Below are positions 35,839 through 45,275 of a DNA stretch of 64,000 nucleotides, one piece after another. The notes under the pieces were generated by a model. It searched no databases. It was not told the origin of the DNA and worked only from the letters and a program-made list of their open reading frames with translations. Within the stretch, counting starts at the first letter, position 1, and every line of letters begins with the position of its first letter. The translations under genes and the position numbers were made by a program. This DNA is from Streptomyces sp. TS71-3 (GTDB lineage Bacteria > Actinomycetota > Actinomycetes > Streptomycetales > Streptomycetaceae), in NCBI RefSeq assembly GCF_018327685.1, contig NZ_BNEL01000001.1, forward strand, positions 4,774,001-4,838,000. Direction: 5' to 3'.

Positions 35839-36443
35839 GCGCCCCATCCTTCCGCCGGGCCCCGGCCGTTCTGCCGCGGGCTCCCCGCAGGGGTCTCTCG
35901 CGGCCCTGCCGTGCCCTCATCCCGCCCTGTCCCTGTGCTGTCATCCCGCCGTCTCCGTGGGCCGTTGCCGCCCGCCGTGGCCGGGGTGGCCTGCCGGGCG
36001 GTCCCCGCCGGGCTCCGCCGTGCGCCGGCCGGTGGCACCGCCGGACCCGGTGCCGGGTCGGGCAGCCGGGCCACCGCGCAGGTCGCGCGGGCCGGGCGGC
36101 CTGCCGAGACGGTCTTCGGCACGACCAGCCGGCCGCCCCGCAGCAGCGCCGCGGCCTCCGCCACCGAGGGCGTACCGACGGCCGATTGCGCGACCTGCGA
36201 CGGATGCGGCACCCGTACCAGGGCCAGCGCGCTCGCCGAGTACGCCGCCAGCGGCACGCCCAGCAGCGCGGCGGCCCGCCGCAGCCCCGGCTCGGCGGCC
36301 CGCGCCTCGACGGTGGCCAGCTCGGCGACCTCGTCCAGCGGCAGCCCCGCCGCGTCGAGCACGCCGGTGACCAGCCGCACCACCTCGTCCGCGGGCACGC
36401 CCCGGCCGGCCCCCACTCCCACGACGAGCGGCCCCGGGGCCAC
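35835..36443 (-). CDS. cobE: CbiG C-terminal/CobE-type cobalamin biosynthesis protein
   Basis: This 202-residue protein opens with L-V-V-G-V-G-A-G-R-G-V-P-A-D-E-V, the start of CbiG_C/CobE domains. It continues with V-A-E-L-A-T-V-E-A-R-A-A-E-P-G-L and V-P-L-A-A-Y-S-A-S-A-L. The recognised domain ends near residue 120; the remaining 80 residues are Pro/Gly/Arg-rich and look disordered. GTG 36443 is the chosen start, 42 bases from the divergent ZIP gene. The end overlaps cobC (ATGA), so both are coupled. CbiG opens the lactone ring in anaerobic B12 synthesis, whereas the role of the isolated domain is unclear. Confidence 0.8.
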   Translation of the reverse strand: MAPGPLVVGVGAGRGVPADEVVRLVTGVLDAAGLPLDEVAELATVEARAAEPGLRRAAALLGVPLAAYSASALALVRVPHPSQVAQSAVGTPSVAEAAALLRGGRLVVPKTVSAGRPARATCAVARLPDPAPGPAVPPAGARRSPAGTARQATPATAGGNGPRRRRDDSTGTGRDEGTAGPRETPAGSPRQNGRGPAEGWGA

Positions 36444-36485
36444 CCCTCGTGTGCGCGGTGCGTACCGATCGGCTACGAAAGGACC

Positions 36486-37214
36486 ATGGTCGTGCTCGTG
36501 GCGCTGGGATCGTTCCTGATGACGCTGGTCGGCGGCTGGGCGGCCCGGTTCGTGGCCGACCGCCGCCACCTGGTGCTCGGGTTCGCCGGCGGCCTGATGC
36601 TCGGCGTCGTCGGCTTCGATCTGCTGCCGGAGGCGCTGGCGGGCGCCGGGGAGCACGTGTACGGCGTGCCGGCCGCGCTGCTGCTGTTCGTCACCGGGTT
36701 CCTCGTCGCGCACGTCGTCGAGCGGCTGCTCGCCCTGCGGCAGGCCGAGCACGGCGCCCACCGGCGGGACCAGGTGCCCCAGGTCGGCCTGGGAGCTGCC
36801 GCCGCGATGGTCGGCCACAGCATCGCCGACGGCGTCGCGATCGGCGCGTCCTTCCAGGTGGACGAGGCCATGGGCCTGACCGTCGCACTCGCCGTCGTCA
36901 CCCACGACTTCGCGGACGGCTTCAACACGTACACGCTGACCAGGCAGTCCGGCAACGCGCCGCGCAGCGCCGTGGCGATGCTGTTCGCGGACGCGCTCGC
37001 GCCCGTGGCGGGAGCCGCGTCCACGCTGCTGTTCACCATTCCCGAGCAGGCCCTCGCCTGCTATCTCGGCTTCTTCGGGGGCGCGTTGCTCTACATCGCG
37101 GCCGCCGAGATCCTCCCCGAGGCCAGCCACCGCCACCCGGCCCGCTCGACCCTGCTCTGCACGGTCGCCGGGGTGGCCCTGATGTGGGTGGTGATCGGCA
37201 CGGCCGTCGAGTGA
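36486..37214 (+). CDS. ZIP-family metal transporter
   Basis: This 242-residue membrane protein has eight predicted hydrophobic segments. Helix IV-V metal motifs are H-S-I-A-D-G-V-A-I-G with His111/Asp115 and T-H-D-F-A-D-G-F-N with His140/Asp144, the binuclear metal site of ZIP permeases. A cytosolic loop at 85-98 is His-containing. It is the only plus-strand gene inside the cobalamin block and is divergent from cobE. Zn2+ is the usual substrate; cobalt or nickel supply for B12 would make sense here but is inference only. Confidence 0.9.
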   Translation: MVVLVALGSFLMTLVGGWAARFVADRRHLVLGFAGGLMLGVVGFDLLPEALAGAGEHVYGVPAALLLFVTGFLVAHVVERLLALRQAEHGAHRRDQVPQVGLGAAAAMVGHSIADGVAIGASFQVDEAMGLTVALAVVTHDFADGFNTYTLTRQSGNAPRSAVAMLFADALAPVAGAASTLLFTIPEQALACYLGFFGGALLYIAAAEILPEASHRHPARSTLLCTVAGVALMWVVIGTAVE

Positions 37215-37285
37215 GCGCGACGGCGTCGCGGTGCCGGAGGGCACGCGGTGCCGTCCGCTGCCGCGGCGCCACCCCCGGGCCGCGG

Positions 37286-38728
37286 TCACGGCTGCGCGCA
37301 CCGGTCCGTGAAGCGCCGCACCACGTCGGGCCGCCCGGCCCAGTGCGTGTGCAGATAGCTGGCGTGCACGCCCCCCTCGACGAAGCCCTCGACGCGCCGT
37401 TGTCCGCCGTGCAGGCCCCAGGCGGGATGCTCGCCGGCGCCCGGCTCCAGGACGGTGCGGTGGAACTCGTGTCCGCGCATCCGGGTGCCCGGCGCGGCGA
37501 GTGCGCTGCCGGACACCGCGACCGCCTCCCGGTACCCCAGCGTCAGCTTCGACGTCATCCGGGCCTCGGCGTCCAGCACCCCGCACATCGGGGCGCCGTC
37601 CAGGGACCGCGCCAGGTACAGCAGCCCCGCGCACTCGGCCGCCACCGGCGCACCGGATCCCGCCAGCGCGCCGACCGCCTTGCGCAGCGGCTCGTTGGCG
37701 GACAGCTCGGGCGCGTACACCTCGGGGAAGCCGCCCCCGATCACCAGCCCGTCCGTGCCGTCGGGCAGGCCCTCGTCGCGCAGCGGGTCGAAGAAGGCGA
37801 CCTCCGCGCCGGCCGCGGCCAGCAGTTCGATGTGCTCGGTGTACGAGAACGTGAAGGCCGGGCCGCCGGCCACCGCGATCCGCGGGGGGCGGACCGTGCC
37901 CGTGGCCGGCGGCGTGGCGGGCGGTTCGGCAGCTGCGGAGGCGGAAGCGGTCGGAGACGGGAACGGGGGTGCGGCCATCGCGCCGGCCGCCGCGATCGCC
38001 GCCGCCGGGTCCCAGGCGTCCTCCGGCGTGGTACCCGCAGTGCGGGCCAGTGCCAGCAGGGCGGGCAGGTCGCAGCCGGCCCTGACCTGCTCGGCCATGG
38101 CGCGCACGGCCTCCAGGGCCTCCGCATGGCGCTCGGCGGCCGGCACCAGGCCGAGGTGCCGGCTCGGGGTGCGCACCTGCTCGGCGCGGCGCAACGCGCC
38201 GAGCACCGGCACGCCCGACTCGTCCAGCGCCTCCCTCAGCAGCGCCTCGTGCCGGTCGGAGCCCACCTTGTTCAGGATCACGCCGCCGATCCGCACGGTG
38301 GAGTCCCACGACGCGAAGCCGTGCACCAGCGCGGCCACCGACCGGGACTGCGCCGAGGCGTCCACGACGAGGACCACGGGGGCCTTCAGCAGGGTCGCGA
38401 CCTGTGCGGTGGAGGCCAGGTCGCCGCGTCCGGAGGCGCCGTCGTACAGGCCCATCACACCCTCGACGACGGCGAGGTCGCAGCCGGCGGCGCCGTGCGC
38501 GAACAGCGGCGCGACGAGGTCCGTGCCGCACAGGAACGCGTCGAGGTTGCGGCCGGGGCGGCCGGTGGCCAGCGCGTGGTAGCCCGGGTCGATGTAGTCG
38601 GGGCCGACCTTGTGCGGGGAGACCGTGAGGCCGCTTGCCGTGTAGGCGGCCATCAGGCCCGTGGCGACGGTCGTCTTGCCGCTGCCGGATGCCGGGGCGG
38701 CGATGATCAGCCGCGGTACCGCGGTCAT
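37286..38728 (-). CDS. cobB: Cobyrinate a,c-diamide synthase
   Basis: This 480-residue glutamine-dependent amidase has an N-terminal ATPase with P-loop A-P-A-S-G-S-G-K-T-T at 11-20 and D-Y-I-D-P-G-Y-H near 45-52. The C-terminal class I glutamine amidotransferase-like domain has nucleophile Cys in A-A-E-C-A-G-L-L-Y-L near 357-366, and the terminal H-A-S-Y-L-H-T-H-W. It amidates carboxylates a and c of the corrin ring. The start is ATG 38726-38728. The length and motifs match CobB/CbiA. It follows cobO after a 397-bp repeat-filled gap, so it may have its own promoter. Confidence 0.94.
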   Translation of the reverse strand: MTAVPRLIIAAPASGSGKTTVATGLMAAYTASGLTVSPHKVGPDYIDPGYHALATGRPGRNLDAFLCGTDLVAPLFAHGAAGCDLAVVEGVMGLYDGASGRGDLASTAQVATLLKAPVVLVVDASAQSRSVAALVHGFASWDSTVRIGGVILNKVGSDRHEALLREALDESGVPVLGALRRAEQVRTPSRHLGLVPAAERHAEALEAVRAMAEQVRAGCDLPALLALARTAGTTPEDAWDPAAAIAAAGAMAAPPFPSPTASASAAAEPPATPPATGTVRPPRIAVAGGPAFTFSYTEHIELLAAAGAEVAFFDPLRDEGLPDGTDGLVIGGGFPEVYAPELSANEPLRKAVGALAGSGAPVAAECAGLLYLARSLDGAPMCGVLDAEARMTSKLTLGYREAVAVSGSALAAPGTRMRGHEFHRTVLEPGAGEHPAWGLHGGQRRVEGFVEGGVHASYLHTHWAGRPDVVRRFTDRCAQP

Positions 38729-39125
38729 CGGGGGGCTCCGGTTCCGGTTCGGGTGCCGGATGCGTTTGTGCGCTGCGCGCGGCCTTGCGGGTGACTGTTC
38801 GGGGGCGTGGTGGTGTGGCGGTCTCGTCGTGGCTGGGGTGGAGTGCGCAGTTCCCCGCGCCCCTTGGGGGTGTGTCCCCTGGGGTGGGTGGGGGTGTGGC
38901 GGGTTTGTTGTGGCTGGGGTGGGTTGCGCAGTTCCCCGCGCCCCCTGGGGGTGTGCCCCTTGAGGTGGGTGGGGGTGTTGCGGGTTCGTCGTGGTTGTTC
39001 GCGCAGTTCCCCGCGCCCCTTTCGGGGCGCGCGGTTGTCGTGGCCGGTGGTCGCCTGTCGGTCTTGTCGTGGCCGTGGTCGATCGACCCGTTCCCCGTGG
39101 CCTTGCCGGGGGGTGGGACCCGGGC
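38729..39125. repeat. Intergenic region with three inverted copies of the GGGGCGCGGGGAACTGCGC repeat
   Basis: Complementary copies of the repeat core start at 38844, 38925 and 39001, each followed by CCCC. Two G-rich spacers of similar sequence (GGGTGGGTGGGGGTGTTG type) separate them. The last copy forms a perfect hairpin GCGCCCC-TTTC-GGGGCGC at 39013-39030. The array lies between cobO and cobB on the same strand and may attenuate transcription. No gene is present. Confidence 0.75.
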
Positions 39126-39743
39126 TCACCACTCGATGCCCTTCTGGCCCTTCTGGCCCGTGTCCATCGGGTGGCGGACCTTGGTCATCTCGGTCACCAG
39201 GTCGGCGACGTCGCACAGGGGCCCGGGGGCGTTCCTGCCGGTGATCACCACGTGCTGGGTGCCGGGGCGGTCGCGCAGGACGGAGATGACCTCCTCCGTG
39301 TCGATCCAGCCCCAGTGCAGCGGGTAGGTGAACTCGTCCAGCACGTACAGGCGGTACGTCTGCGCGGCCAGGTCGCGCTTGACCTGCTCCCAGCCCTCGC
39401 GGACCCGGGCCTCGTTGGTCTCCTGGCCCGAGGCGTCGCCGACCGCCGGGCGCTGGATCCACGACCAGCCCTCGCCCATCTTGTGCCACGCGACCGTGCC
39501 GCCCTCGCCGGAGGCACCCAGCACCCGCAGCGCGTTCTCCTCGCCGACGCGCCACTTCGCCGACTTGACGAACTGGAACACCCCGATCGGCCAGCCCTGG
39601 TTCCAGGCGCGCAGCGCGAGTCCGAACGCGGCCGTCGACTTGCCCTTGCCGGGCCCGGTGTGCACCAGCAGCAGCGGACGGCCGCGGCGCTGGCGGGTGG
39701 TGAGGCCGTCGTCGGGGACGACGGCGGGCTGTCCCTTGGGCAC
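39126..39743 (-). CDS. cobO: Cob(I)yrinic acid a,c-diamide adenosyltransferase
   Basis: This 205-residue CobA/CobO/BtuR-type enzyme transfers the 5'-deoxyadenosyl group to cobalt. P-loop H-T-G-P-G-K-G-K-S-T-A-A at 28-39 and L-D-E-F-T-Y-P-L near 136-143 are conserved, as is G-R-N-A-P near 168. GTG 39741-39743 overlaps the chelatase stop by one base (TAGTG), showing coupling. It ends in a Gln/Lys/Gly tail typical of actinomycete CobO. Confidence 0.95.
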   Translation of the reverse strand: MPKGQPAVVPDDGLTTRQRRGRPLLLVHTGPGKGKSTAAFGLALRAWNQGWPIGVFQFVKSAKWRVGEENALRVLGASGEGGTVAWHKMGEGWSWIQRPAVGDASGQETNEARVREGWEQVKRDLAAQTYRLYVLDEFTYPLHWGWIDTEEVISVLRDRPGTQHVVITGRNAPGPLCDVADLVTEMTKVRHPMDTGQKGQKGIEW

Positions 39744-41974
39744 TACGCGGCCCTCCCATCGGTACGGATACGGTCGGCGCCCGCGGCGCCCTCGGTCGTC
39801 GGGGCCTGCGGTGAACGCGGCCCGGCCCCGCCCGGGACACGCGGCGGCGGTGCTGCCGCGCCGCCCGGTGCCCGCGCAGCGCCGCGGACGTCCCTGACCA
39901 GCCCGGCCAGCGCGTCCGCGCGCAGCTCCGCCAGGCTGACCGCGGCGCCGCCGAGCTGCCCGGCCAGCCGGCCGGCGAGCCCCAGCCGCACCGGCCCCGT
40001 CTCGCAGTCCACCACCACCGACGCGGTGCCGTCCGCGGCGAACAGCCCCGCGGCGCGGCCCGCCCGGCCGAGCGGATCGGCACCGCCGGTCGCCCGCCCG
40101 TCGGTGACGACCACCATCAGCGGCCGGCGCGCCGGGTCCCGCAGCCGCTCCACGCGCAGCACCTCGTGGGCACGGAGCAGCCCGGCCGCGAGCGGGGTGC
40201 GCCCGCCCGTCGGCAGCGCGTCCAGCCGGGTCGCGGCGGCGTCCACGGACGAGGTCGGCGGCAGCGCCACGTCGGCCGCCGCGGCACGGAACGTCACGAG
40301 GCCCACCTTGTCGCGCCGTTGGTAGGCGTCCAGCAGCAGCGACAGCACTGCGCCCTTCACGGCGCCCATCCGGCGCCGCGCGGCCATCGACCCGGAGGCG
40401 TCCACGACGAACAGCACGAGGTTGCCCTCGCGGCCCTCCCGCACCGCCTGCCGCAGGTCCTCGCGGCGCACCTTCAGGCCCGCGCCGGTGCGGCCGCGGG
40501 CCCGCTGGTGGGGTGCCGCGGCCCTGACGGTGGCGGCCAGGTGCAGCTTCGTCAGGGCGCCCCGCGGCTGCCGTGCCCCGGTGGTGCGGCCCTGCTCGGT
40601 GATCGCACGTGACCGCCGGCCGGCCGCGCCCTCGCCGAGCCCCGGCACCGTCAGCAGCCTGGCGCGGAACGGCTCACCGGCCCGCACCGCGGGCTGCTCG
40701 GCGGCGCCGCCTGCCGGCGGGGGGCTCTGGGCGGGGATGCCGGGCGCGTCGGACTCGGCCTCGGGCGGGGGCGCGTCCTCGCTGCGGCCGGGCGGTGGCG
40801 GCGGGCCCCCGCCGTCCGGACCGGTGGCACCGGGAGGCGTGCCGCCGCCACCGCCCCCGTCGCCGGGGCCGTCGGGATCGGGGTCGTCGTCGGTGCCGTC
40901 GTCACCGGGGTCGCCCGGCGCGCCGTCCTGCTCCGGCTGCCCTGCCTGCTGCGGCTCCTCCGGCTCGTCGTACTGCTCCAGCGTCTCGTCGAGCTTGTCC
41001 TCGTCGAGCCCGGGCGCGTCGAAGGGGTTGCGGCGGCGCCGGTGCGGCAGCGCCAGCAGCGCCGCCGTGCGGACGTCCTCCCGCAGCACCTCCGTGCGGC
41101 CGGCCCAGGCGGCGAGGGCTTTCGCGGTACGGGCCATCACGATGTCCGCGCGCATGCCGTCGACCTCGAAGGCCGCGCAGGTCGCCGCGATCTGGCGCAG
41201 CACACCGTCGCCGAGCACCACCTCGGGCAGCAGGGAGCGCGCCGCCGCGATCCGCTCCCGCAGGCGCGCCTCCTCATCCGCCCAGTGCGCCGCGAAGGAC
41301 GCCGGCTCGGCGTCGTACGCGAGCCGGCGGCGCACCACCTCGACGCGCTCGTCGGGCTCCCTCGACGCGCTGACCTCCACGGTCAGGCCGAACCGGTCGA
41401 GCAGCTGCGGCCGCAGCTCGCCCTCCTCCGGGTTCATCGTGCCGACCAGCAGGAACCGGGCGGCGTGCCGTACGGAGACGCCCTCGCGCTCCACGTACGA
41501 GGCGCCCATCGCGGCGGCGTCCAGCAGCAGGTCGATGACGTGGTCGTGGAGCAGGTTGACCTCGTCGACGTAGAGGATGCCGCGGTGCGCGTCCGCGAGC
41601 AGTCCCGGCTCGAAGGCCTTCACCCCCTCCGCGAGCGCCCGTTCGATGTCCAGCGAGCCGACCACCCGGTCCTCGGAGGCGCCCACCGGAAGCTCCACCA
41701 TCCGGGTCGGCCGGGCGGTGCCGGACGACTGGGTGTGGGGACCGTCCGGGCAGCGCGGGTCGGGCGCGCCGGGGTCGCAGTTGAACCGGCAGCCGGTGAC
41801 GACGCGGACGTCCGGCAGCACCGCCGCGAGCGCCCGTACCGCGGTGCTCTTGGCGGTGCCCTTCTCGCCGCGCACGAGGACGCCGCCCACTTCGGGCGAG
41901 ACGGCGTTCACCAGCAGCGCGAGCCGCAGGTCCGCCATGCCGACGATCGCGGTGAGCGGGTAGGGGGTCTGCAC
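39743..41974 (-). CDS. BchI-BchD type magnesium/cobalt chelatase subunit
   Basis: This 743-residue fusion has a BchI-like AAA+ ATPase (1-330) with Walker [10 protein letters not shown] at 35-43, Walker [12 protein letters not shown] near 120-130, and a sensor loop. An acidic then Pro/Gly-rich linker (about 340-440) follows, then a von Willebrand A domain with MIDAS D-A-S-G-S-M near 528-533. In Streptomyces B12 clusters it is the ATPase/metal-site partner that assists CobN in cobalt insertion. GTG 41972-41974 has AAGGAG ten bases upstream; ATG starts further up lie in cobQ. CobN itself is not in the window. Confidence 0.92.
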   Translation of the reverse strand: MQTPYPLTAIVGMADLRLALLVNAVSPEVGGVLVRGEKGTAKSTAVRALAAVLPDVRVVTGCRFNCDPGAPDPRCPDGPHTQSSGTARPTRMVELPVGASEDRVVGSLDIERALAEGVKAFEPGLLADAHRGILYVDEVNLLHDHVIDLLLDAAAMGASYVEREGVSVRHAARFLLVGTMNPEEGELRPQLLDRFGLTVEVSASREPDERVEVVRRRLAYDAEPASFAAHWADEEARLRERIAAARSLLPEVVLGDGVLRQIAATCAAFEVDGMRADIVMARTAKALAAWAGRTEVLREDVRTAALLALPHRRRRNPFDAPGLDEDKLDETLEQYDEPEEPQQAGQPEQDGAPGDPGDDGTDDDPDPDGPGDGGGGGGTPPGATGPDGGGPPPPPGRSEDAPPPEAESDAPGIPAQSPPPAGGAAEQPAVRAGEPFRARLLTVPGLGEGAAGRRSRAITEQGRTTGARQPRGALTKLHLAATVRAAAPHQRARGRTGAGLKVRREDLRQAVREGREGNLVLFVVDASGSMAARRRMGAVKGAVLSLLLDAYQRRDKVGLVTFRAAAADVALPPTSSVDAAATRLDALPTGGRTPLAAGLLRAHEVLRVERLRDPARRPLMVVVTDGRATGGADPLGRAGRAAGLFAADGTASVVVDCETGPVRLGLAGRLAGQLGGAAVSLAELRADALAGLVRDVRGAARAPGGAAAPPPRVPGGAGPRSPQAPTTEGAAGADRIRTDGRAA

Positions 41975-42036
41975 GCTGGGATCACTCCTTCTGGTGAACG
42001 CCGAGGGGCGGGGTCGTGGGGCGGGCGCCGGCGCGG

Positions 42037-43548
42037 TCACGGCGCGCCCGGCGGGACGAACGGCAGCCCAGGCGGCGGGCCCTCCTCGATGAGGCGCCAC
42101 AGCGCGTCCGTGTCCGCGTGCTGCTCGATCAGGTCACCGAGGCGTTCGAGCTGCTCCTCGCGGAGCGCCGCGAACGCGGTGTCGGGAGCCGGCACGAAAC
42201 GCCGGCCGGCGGCGGCCGCGACCGTCCGCAGGAACGCCCGCCGGAACCCGTCCGACTCCAGCGAGCCGTGCCAGTGCGTGCCCCACACCGAGCCGACCCG
42301 GCAGCCGTCGAGGAACGCCTCCCCGCCCTGCACGTCGGCGACGCCGTGGTGGATCTCGTAGCCCTCGACCTGCTCGCCGAGCGCCTGCCCGCGCGGCCGG
42401 CCGAGCGTCTTCTCCGGGACGAAGCGGACCCGCAGCGGCAGCAGGCCGAGCCCGTCGGCGGACGGCTCGCGGGACTCGACGCGCGCGGTGTCGTCGATGT
42501 GCTCGCCCAGGATCTGGAAGCCGCCGCAGATGCCCAGCACCGGCCGGCCCTCGGCGGCCCGGCGGGCCAGCGCGCCGGCGAGGCCGCGCTGCTGGAGCCA
42601 GCGCAGCGCGAGGACCGTGCCGCGGGTGCCCGGCACGATCACGAGGTCCGCGTCGGCCGTCTCCTCGGGCCGGTCCACGAACCGCACCACCACGCCGGGC
42701 TCCGCCGCCAGCGCGTCCACATCGGTGAAGTTCGACATCAGCGGCACCGCGCACACGGCGACCCGCAGCACATCCTGCCCGACCGGCCCCGCCGGTGTGC
42801 TCTCCCGGACCGTGCCGCGCAGGGAGACGCGCAGCCCGTCCTCCTCGTCGATCCCGAGACCGGTGCGGAACGGCAGCACCCCGTACGTGGACCGCCCGGT
42901 GAGGTCCCGCAGCATGTCGAGGCCGGGATCGAGCAGCGTCACGTCGCCCCGGAACTTGTTGACGAGGAATCCGGCCACCAGCTTCTGATCCGCCTTGTCC
43001 AGCAGGGCGAGCGTGCCGAAGAACGACGCGAAGACGCCGCCGCGGTCGATGTCGCCGACCACCAGCACGGGCAGCCCGGCGGCGCGGGCGAGGCCCATGT
43101 TCACGATGTCGGTGCGGCGCAGGTTGATCTCCGCGGGCGACCCGGCGCCCTCGCAGATCACGACGTCGTGCTCGGCGCGCAGCCGGTCCAGGCAGTCCAG
43201 CACGGTGCCGAGCAGCCGCTCCTGGCGCCCGCCGTGGTAGCCGCGCGCGCTCATCTCGCCGACCGGGTGGCCCATCAGCACCACCTGGCTGCGCCGGTCG
43301 CCGCCCGGCTTCAGCAGCACCGGGTTCATCAGGGCGCTCGGCTCCACCCGCGCCGCCTGGGCCTGCATCGCCTGCGCGCGGCCGATCTCGGCGCCCTCGC
43401 GGGTGACGAACGAGTTCAGCGACATGTTCTGCGCCTTGAACGGCGCTACCCGCACGCCCTGCCGCGCCAGCCAGCGGCAGATCCCGGCGGTCACCACGCT
43501 CTTGCCCGCGTCGGACGTGGTGCCGGCCACCAGCAGCCCGTGGCTCAT
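42037..43548 (-). CDS. cobQ: Cobyric acid synthase
   Basis: This 503-residue glutamine-dependent amidase adds four amide groups (b, d, e, g) to adenosyl-cobyrinate diamide. The P-loop G-T-T-S-D-A-G-K-S at 9-17, [10 protein letters not shown] near 37-46, the glutaminase nucleophile in [10 protein letters not shown] near 341-350 and a late H-H with G-T-H-W-H-G-S near 425 are all present. The start is ATG 43546-43548, overlapping the cobD stop. Length is typical. Confidence 0.95.
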   Translation of the reverse strand: MSHGLLVAGTTSDAGKSVVTAGICRWLARQGVRVAPFKAQNMSLNSFVTREGAEIGRAQAMQAQAARVEPSALMNPVLLKPGGDRRSQVVLMGHPVGEMSARGYHGGRQERLLGTVLDCLDRLRAEHDVVICEGAGSPAEINLRRTDIVNMGLARAAGLPVLVVGDIDRGGVFASFFGTLALLDKADQKLVAGFLVNKFRGDVTLLDPGLDMLRDLTGRSTYGVLPFRTGLGIDEEDGLRVSLRGTVRESTPAGPVGQDVLRVAVCAVPLMSNFTDVDALAAEPGVVVRFVDRPEETADADLVIVPGTRGTVLALRWLQQRGLAGALARRAAEGRPVLGICGGFQILGEHIDDTARVESREPSADGLGLLPLRVRFVPEKTLGRPRGQALGEQVEGYEIHHGVADVQGGEAFLDGCRVGSVWGTHWHGSLESDGFRRAFLRTVAAAAGRRFVPAPDTAFAALREEQLERLGDLIEQHADTDALWRLIEEGPPPGLPFVPPGAP

Positions 43549-44792
43549 GCGGCGGCCTGCCGCGGCCCGGCTCCGGGGCCGGCGGGGGCCGGGAGGACGC
43601 CTGACACGGCACCGGGCACGGCCCTAGGCCCTGTCGTCGAACTCCCGTCTGCCGCGCGGCGCCATGCACGCCCTCTCGCCGCACCGGGCGTAAGCCCAAG
43701 TACATCCAGTACGAGGGCTTGCACCCGGCACGCCGAGAGAATCCACCTGACGCCGCGCGGCCCGCCCTCCGTGCGAACGACGGGAGTTTGACGACAGGCC
43801 CTGGACCGCACCCGGGCGACTCCCGCCCGTCCGAGCCGGGCGCCGACCAGCACGACCAGCGCCCCCCAGCTCACCCGCCGGGACAGCCGCACCGCCCGCT
43901 CGACGTCCGCCACCGCCACGTCCCGTCCTCCGTCGCCCAGCACCGGGCGCAGCTCCGCGCGTCCCCCGTAGGACAGCGCACCGCCGAGCCGCACCCTCAG
44001 CGCCCCCGCGAACGCGGCCTCCACCACCCCGGCGTTGGGGCTCGGGTGCCGGTGCGCGTCGGCCCGCCAGACCCGCACCGCGCCGGCCGGGTCCGGGCCC
44101 AGCACCGCGGCGAGGGCCGCCGTCAGCCGGGCTCCGGGCCAGCCCACGAGGTCGTCGAGCCGGGCCGACGCCCAGCCGAACCTGCGGTACCGGGGGGACT
44201 TGTGGCCGACCATGGCGTCCAGGGTGTTGACGGCCCGGAAGCCCACCAGGCCCGGCACCCCGGCCACCGCGCCCCACAGCAGGGCGCCGACCACGGCGTC
44301 CGAGGTGTTCTCGGCGACGGACTCCACCACGGCGCGGGCGAGCTGCGCGCTGTCCAGCGCCTCGGGGTCGCGGCCGCACAGGTTGGGCAGCCGCCGCCGG
44401 GCCGCCGCGACGTCACCCGCCGCCAGCGCGGCGCCGATCGCGCGTGCTTCGCGGCCCAGCGAGGTGCCGCCGACCACGGCCCAGGTCGCGGCGGCCGTCA
44501 GTCCCGCCGTGGCGGCGGGGGAGCGGCGCGCGGCGCGGGCGGCCAGCGCGGCGAGGCCGACGGCGCCGCCGGCGCACAGCGCGGTGTGCAGGGCGCCCCA
44601 GCCCCGGTGGTCGCGCCAGAGTCGGCGTTCCACGGCGCCCGCGGCGCGCCCGAACGCGGCGACGGGGTGTCCGCGGCGCGGGTCGCCGAGCAGCAGGTCG
44701 CCAAGGAGTCCGGCGGTGGCGCCCACGGCGCCCGGGAGCGGGGCGGGGGATATGACCCCGCGTCGGGAGAAGGCCGCGTGCCGTCCCGGCAT
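43545..44792 (-). CDS. cobD: Adenosylcobinamide-phosphate synthase (CobD/CbiB) with a MITE-derived C-terminal extension
   Basis: This 415-residue integral membrane protein attaches aminopropanol to adenosylcobyric acid. Typical motifs are [13 protein letters not shown] near 36-48, [13 protein letters not shown] near 158-170, [14 protein letters not shown] near 190-203 and the H-P-S-P-N-A-G segment. Family members are about 310-340 residues. Here the recognisable protein ends near residue 331, and the last 84 residues include about 59 encoded by a 177-bp insertion. The final stop still overlaps the cobQ start. ATG 44792 is the chosen start; activity after the insertion is untested. Confidence 0.9.
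   Translation of the reverse strand: MPGRHAAFSRRGVISPAPLPGAVGATAGLLGDLLLGDPRRGHPVAAFGRAAGAVERRLWRDHRGWGALHTALCAGGAVGLAALAARAARRSPAATAGLTAAATWAVVGGTSLGREARAIGAALAAGDVAAARRRLPNLCGRDPEALDSAQLARAVVESVAENTSDAVVGALLWGAVAGVPGLVGFRAVNTLDAMVGHKSPRYRRFGWASARLDDLVGWPGARLTAALAAVLGPDPAGAVRVWRADAHRHPSPNAGVVEAAFAGALRVRLGGALSYGGRAELRPVLGDGGRDVAVADVERAVRLSRRVSWGALVVLVGARLGRAGVARVRSRACRQTPVVRTEGGPRGVRWILSACRVQALVLDVLGLTPGAARGRAWRRAADGSSTTGPRAVPGAVSGVLPAPAGPGAGPRQAAA
43626..43802. mobile_element. MITE-like element inserted in the 3' part of cobD
   Basis: Terminal inverted repeats of 24 bp (43626-43649 and 43779-43802) match at 22 positions. Their core is CCTGTCGTC-R-AACTCCCGTC, a motif seen at the ends of several Streptomyces IS elements. 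The segment is 177 bp, too short for a transposase, and its interior holds a second pair of arms around GCCGCGCGGC. 177 is a multiple of three and both strands have no stop in the cobD frame. The target duplication is not clear. Confidence 0.6.
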
Positions 44793-44837
44793 CGGTGTGT
44801 GTCCTCACTCAGGGTCCTCGCCCTGGCTCGACGGGAC

Positions 44838-45065
44838 GACGGCGAGAGTCTCCTGGCTCCCGGATCCGCAGTTCCCCCGGCCTTCCAGCCCTCTCCCGGT
44901 GCCCTCGATGGCACTGGGAGTACTCCGAGCCGTGACGTCCGATGTGGGGGAGTGCTCCCCGGTGACAGTGGCGGGACCGCGCCGGATTCGCACCGGCTTC
45001 CTCTCCTGCCGCCGTACTTGGCCCCGGCAGTCCACCATGCCCCGAAGATCCCGTCAACCAGCCGC
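44838..45065 (-). ncRNA. Cobalamin (AdoCbl) riboswitch
   Basis: Read on the minus strand, the conserved core G-A-A-G-C-C-G-G-T-G-C-G-A-A-T-C-C-G-G is followed by GCGGTCCCGCCACTGTCAC, which contains the B12 box GCCACTG. Further 3' is the GGAGCCAGGAGACTCTCGCC closing motif at 44841-44865. This is the textbook order for the class I cobalamin aptamer. The 45 bases between it and cobD contain AGGGC-GAGGA-CCCT, a hairpin with the ribosome site in the loop, so translational control is likely. It would shut down cobD, cobQ, chelatase and cobO when B12 is plentiful. Confidence 0.93.
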
Positions 45066-45167
45066 TGACCTGCGGCGGGAGAGTGTGCGCAGGCCCACAC
45101 GGGGAGGCGGGGTGCGGGGCGGTGGTGTCGTCGTGCCGCCAGGTCGCCAGGTCGCCGGGTCAGTGGA

Positions 45168-45175
45168 TTTATATA
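45168..45175 (-). promoter_or_regulatory. A/T-rich -10-like element for the cobalamin transcript
   Basis: The minus strand reads TATATAAA here, about 100 bases before the riboswitch aptamer. It is the only strongly A/T-rich box in the 537-bp gap. No good -35 hexamer is visible, so the assignment rests on position alone. Confidence 0.35.
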
Positions 45176-45221
45176 TCGATAAAGCTCCTTGAGCTCTGCC
45201 CGCGGCGGCAGCGGTCCTCCG

Positions 45222-45275
45222 TGCCGATGCCGATGCCGATAGCGATACCGATAGCGATGTCGTGCCGATGCCGGA
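45222..45275. repeat. Hexanucleotide microsatellite upstream of the aldolase gene
   Basis: Repeated units GCCGAT, AGCGAT and ACCGAT run in tandem with one 5-base interruption, 55 bp before the aldolase ATG. The array could slip in copy number and change promoter spacing. Confidence 0.65.
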
